Program-made: the position numbers and the translations under genes
Assembly (NCBI RefSeq): GCF_021502675.1
Contig: NZ_JAKFHA010000031.1
Location: forward strand, 5,429 to 69,428
Reading direction: 5' to 3'
DNA: 64,000 nucleotides
Origin: Yinghuangia soli
GTDB lineage: Bacteria > Actinomycetota > Actinomycetes > Streptomycetales > Streptomycetaceae
The notes under the pieces: generated by a model
The model's database searches: none
Seen by the model: only the letters and a program-made list of their open reading frames with translations
What the model was told of the DNA's origin: nothing
Shown: positions 62,005-64,000 of the stretch, in pieces
Layout of the letters: every line of letters starts with the position of its first letter
Position numbering within the stretch: the stretch's first letter is position 1

Positions 62005-62831
62005 ATGGCAGACGACCGGCTCGACCTCGAGTTCGACTACGCCCGGCGCGGACCGTTCACGGCCCTCGACGCCATGCAGATCCGCCTCACCGCCCACCTG
62101 CCCGACGACCCCGTCGGCATCTGCACCGCCGCCCAGGGCCTGGTCATCCAGCCCGCCGACGCCGCCGCGCAGGGGATCCCCGAAGCCCGTATCGCCGAGA
62201 AGGACATCCGCCCGGCCGCCGACCTGGTCGCTGCACTGACCGCACTCGACCCGTCCCCGCTGCACCTGGCCCGCACGCCCGACAAGCGCGTGGTCGGCAC
62301 GTGCCGCCATTTCGCCACGCTCGCCTGCGCCTTCCTGCGCGCCCGAGGGATCCCGGCCCGGGCCCGCTGCGGCTTCGGCATGTACTTCCTCGAGGACCAC
62401 GGCGTCGACCACTGGATCACCGAATACCGGGACACCGAGAGCGGCCGCTGGGTACGCGTCGACACCGAGCACCTGGGGACGGCGTACATCCCGCGCCCGG
62501 ACGACCTCGCCGCGGACGAGTACCTCACCGGCGGTGAAGCCTGGATCCAGTACCGCAGGGGACTCGCCGACGGTCACCGGTTCGGCGTAGCCGGCACCGC
62601 ACACGCCTGGGGGCCGGCGAGATCAGCGGCAACGCCATCCGGGACCTCGCCGCACTGTGCAAGCGCGAGATGCTGCCGTGGGACGAGTGGGGCCGGATGA
62701 CCGAGGCGTACGACGGCGCCACGGGGGAGGACTACGACCGGCTCGTCGACAGCCTCGCCGAGGCCTGTGTGAAAGACGCCCCGGAGAGGCTGGCGGCAAT
62801 GTTCGCCCGAGAGGAGTTCACGGTCGGCTGA
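62005..62831 (+). pseudogene. transglutaminase-like protein, frameshifted
   Basis: The first 200 residues form a transglutaminase-like fold: GTCRHFATLACAFLRARGIP has the catalytic Cys, HGVDHWITEYRD the His and WVRVDTEH the Asp. After VAGTAHAWG the frame leaves homology at a G5 run (62609-62613); adding one G restores an open C-terminal frame (reading GEISGNAIRDLAALCKRE and ending EEFTVG) to the TGA at 62829. It is a one-base deletion, by mutation or sequencing error. Confidence 0.8.
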
Positions 62832-62862
62832 AAGAGCGTTTTGTCCTGGGAATTTCGTTCTG
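62829..62862. repeat. direct repeat copy 1
   Basis: TGAAAGAGCGTTTTGTCC, then TGGGAATTTCGTTCTG, starting at the stop of the transglutaminase-like gene. It matches 63805-63836 with a few changes. It could be the end of an insertion element. Confidence 0.7.
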
Positions 62863-62867
62863 ATCTC

Positions 62868-63482
62868 CTACGAACGCCGCATTGCTTCCTCCGCCGCGGC
62901 GGCCACCCGTCGGGCCACGTCTGCGAGCACCTCGGGGTCGGGCTTGTGCCAGTCGGCGAATCGACCCCTGATGGCCTTGTCGAGGAGTGGCCTGCGGCGC
63001 TTCGGGGGGACACCCTGGTGGGCGAGGAACCATTCGAGGACCAATGTGCCGTGCGCGTGCCACCCCTCGAAGGCTTCCGTGCGCTCCACGACGTCCGTCA
63101 CGAGAACTGTCACCGCGTGTTCCCATGCCGCCAAGCGGTCTCTCGGCGGACCGGCGGGCGGCGCCAACGCATCAAAGCGTGATGCGAGGGCTTCCAGCCA
63201 GGTCCGCCACTCCGTCAGGGCGGCTTCGACCAACTCCGCATGTCTCATCCCGCCGCGAGGGTGAGCCCAGCAACACCAGATCGTCACGGGCCCACCACTG
63301 TTGTTGCGAGTCCAGGTCCAGCCACCGGCCCACGGCCCAAAGCGAGCGACCAGGACCTTCGTAAGTCGGTCCGTAGGCACTCCGGCGACGACACTCGCGA
63401 CAGTGCCCGGGTCGAACGGATGACGGCCAGGGTCAACGTCGTCCCACGCAAGCGGGTAATGCATGGGGCTCGTGTTGCTCAT
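62868..63482 (-). CDS. hypothetical protein
   Basis: A 204-residue protein, ATG 63482 (alternative 63464), mostly helical with many Trp: WDDVDPGRHPFDPGTVASV, ARFGPWAGGWTWTRNNSGG, and HGTLVLEWFLAHQGVPPK. No membrane segment and no family recognised. It lies between two copies of an end-like repeat and next to an IS remnant, in what looks like accessory DNA. Confidence 0.65.
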   Translation of the reverse strand: MSNTSPMHYPLAWDDVDPGRHPFDPGTVASVVAGVPTDRLTKVLVARFGPWAGGWTWTRNNSGGPVTIWCCWAHPRGGMRHAELVEAALTEWRTWLEALASRFDALAPPAGPPRDRLAAWEHAVTVLVTDVVERTEAFEGWHAHGTLVLEWFLAHQGVPPKRRRPLLDKAIRGRFADWHKPDPEVLADVARRVAAAAEEAMRRS

Positions 63483-63579
63483 ACCAAAAGTATGGCGCCG
63501 GCAATCGGCGAACTGCGCAGGCCCACAGGCGAGATCCGCTGCACGAACTGTCGTGTCAGCGTTCGAGGTCCGACCACTC

Positions 63580-63803
63580 CGTGAGTGGTCAGGTTCCGCG
63601 CCAGTTCCGCGAGCTGAACCATCGCTTCGGAGCGGTGTGGGTGGGACTCGTAGTCGCGGGCAAGGGGGCGGTGGCGCATGAGCCAGCCGAGGGCGCGTTC
63701 GACGATCCAGCGCCAGGCGATGACCTTGAACCCGCGTGTGTGGTCGTCGGGTCGCGTCGGACGACGTGGACGTCGATGCCGAGATCGGCAGCATGTTCGA
63801 CCT
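63580..63803 (-). mobile_element. IS5-family transposase remnant (C-terminal part)
   Basis: The minus strand encodes the well-known end of IS5-type transposases: GFKVIAWRWIVERALGWL and MRHRPLARDYESHPHRSEAM, then MVQLAELARNLT. Upstream, LGIDVHVVRRDP is in another frame, so at least one frameshift is present, and the front of the gene is gone. It ends abruptly at the repeat at 63805. The left side runs into GACCACTC/GAGTGGTC (63572-63590), a small hairpin perhaps marking the IS end. Confidence 0.82.
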
Positions 63804-63804
63804 T

Positions 63805-63836
63805 TGAAAGAGCGTTTCGTCCCTGGATTTCCGTCT
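63805..63836. repeat. direct repeat copy 2
   Basis: TGAAAGAGCGTTTCGTCC, then CTGGATTTCCGTCTG, in the same direction as copy 1 at 62829. It begins exactly where transposase similarity stops. Confidence 0.7.
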
Positions 63837-63875
63837 GGTCGTAGGAAGGCCGAGGAAGCTGATCCGCTGGGCGGT

Positions 63876-64000
63876 TCAGTGGGACGGCATGCCCCCGTGC
63901 GGGCTGTTGACCACCAGCGGCACCGACCCTTCGACGAGATACCAGTGCCCGGGGAAGTAGTCGATGTGGAGATGGCCGCCGTTTTCGTCGCCGGCCATGG
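63876..64000 (-). CDS. C-terminal end of a gene entering from the right
   Basis: A frame open to the window edge, or starting at the ATG ending at 63999, ends at the TGA at 63876-63878. It encodes a peptide with HLHIDYFPGHWYLVEGSVPL and ends SPHGGMPSH. It looks like a real protein end, but no family can be named. Confidence 0.5.
   Translation of the reverse strand, partial: MAGDENGGHLHIDYFPGHWYLVEGSVPLVVNSPHGGMPSH

Noticed and set aside
63581-63844. Plus-strand frame over the IS remnant
   Set aside because: It is antisense to unmistakable IS5-type transposase sequence on the minus strand.

Overview
The window is a very GC-rich actinobacterial chromosome segment, most like Streptomycetaceae (Streptomyces or a close relative). 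Evidence: frequent GTG/TTG starts, ATGA start-stop overlaps, and lineage markers such as RbpA, the MurT-GatD lipid II amidation pair, an ECF42-type sigma factor beside its DGPF partner, the Ppm1-type mannosyltransferase next to FxsA, a YczR/YczE-type divergon and an ATPase with a small membrane partner. Genes are called from sequence alone, so family names are recognitions and not search results. I saw no tRNA, rRNA or CRISPR array.

Left part (1-9 kb). A six-gene leftward operon (4718 to 244) is the most unusual object. It encodes a TlpA-like redoxin with CPSC, a 59-residue peptide with eight cysteines and an AxA site before its Cys-rich half, a MauE/DoxX-type membrane redox protein, a second redoxin with CGPT instead of CxxC, an exporter-type ABC transporter, and an S26 signal peptidase. 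It reads as a dedicated system to oxidise, export and process a disulfide-rich peptide. Hairpins lie on both sides of the peptide gene, and a repeat-rich control region separates the operon from a divergent AraC-type regulator. Next comes a YtrA-type GntR/ABC operon and a serine-recombinase remnant.

Middle part (9-35 kb). A repeat-filled, apparently non-coding stretch (9-10.3 kb) is followed by DUF5984, a SufR-like regulator with DUF3291, an MFS pump, DGPF/ECF42, a TetR plus DHFR-like pair with a perfect operator, and GatD/MurT. A 1.6-kb zone of degenerate repeats (19.5-21.1 kb) holds a duplicated broken copy of part of the gene at 22.7 kb. Then come a PAP2-DAG kinase fusion, an ADP-ribosylglycohydrolase, VOC, DUF6461 and DUF6069 proteins, a lipoprotein, a cupin-XRE regulator divergent from AzlCD with three identical-type palindromes, and a GT87-like glycosyltransferase.

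Right part (34.5-64 kb). YczE/YczR, SnoaL-like, Ppm1 and FxsA precede a TetR/DUF4865 pair, a CmtR-type metal sensor with a cysteine-tailed CDF transporter, and RbpA with an exact sigma-R-type promoter. These are followed by a large SpoIIE-type phosphatase, an ATPase with a small membrane partner, lipoproteins, GDPD, a SigE-type sigma factor with a membrane partner, and TetR/MBL-lipoprotein. The end (62-64 kb) is accessory: a frameshifted transglutaminase-like gene, an IS5-type transposase remnant and a repeated end-like sequence.
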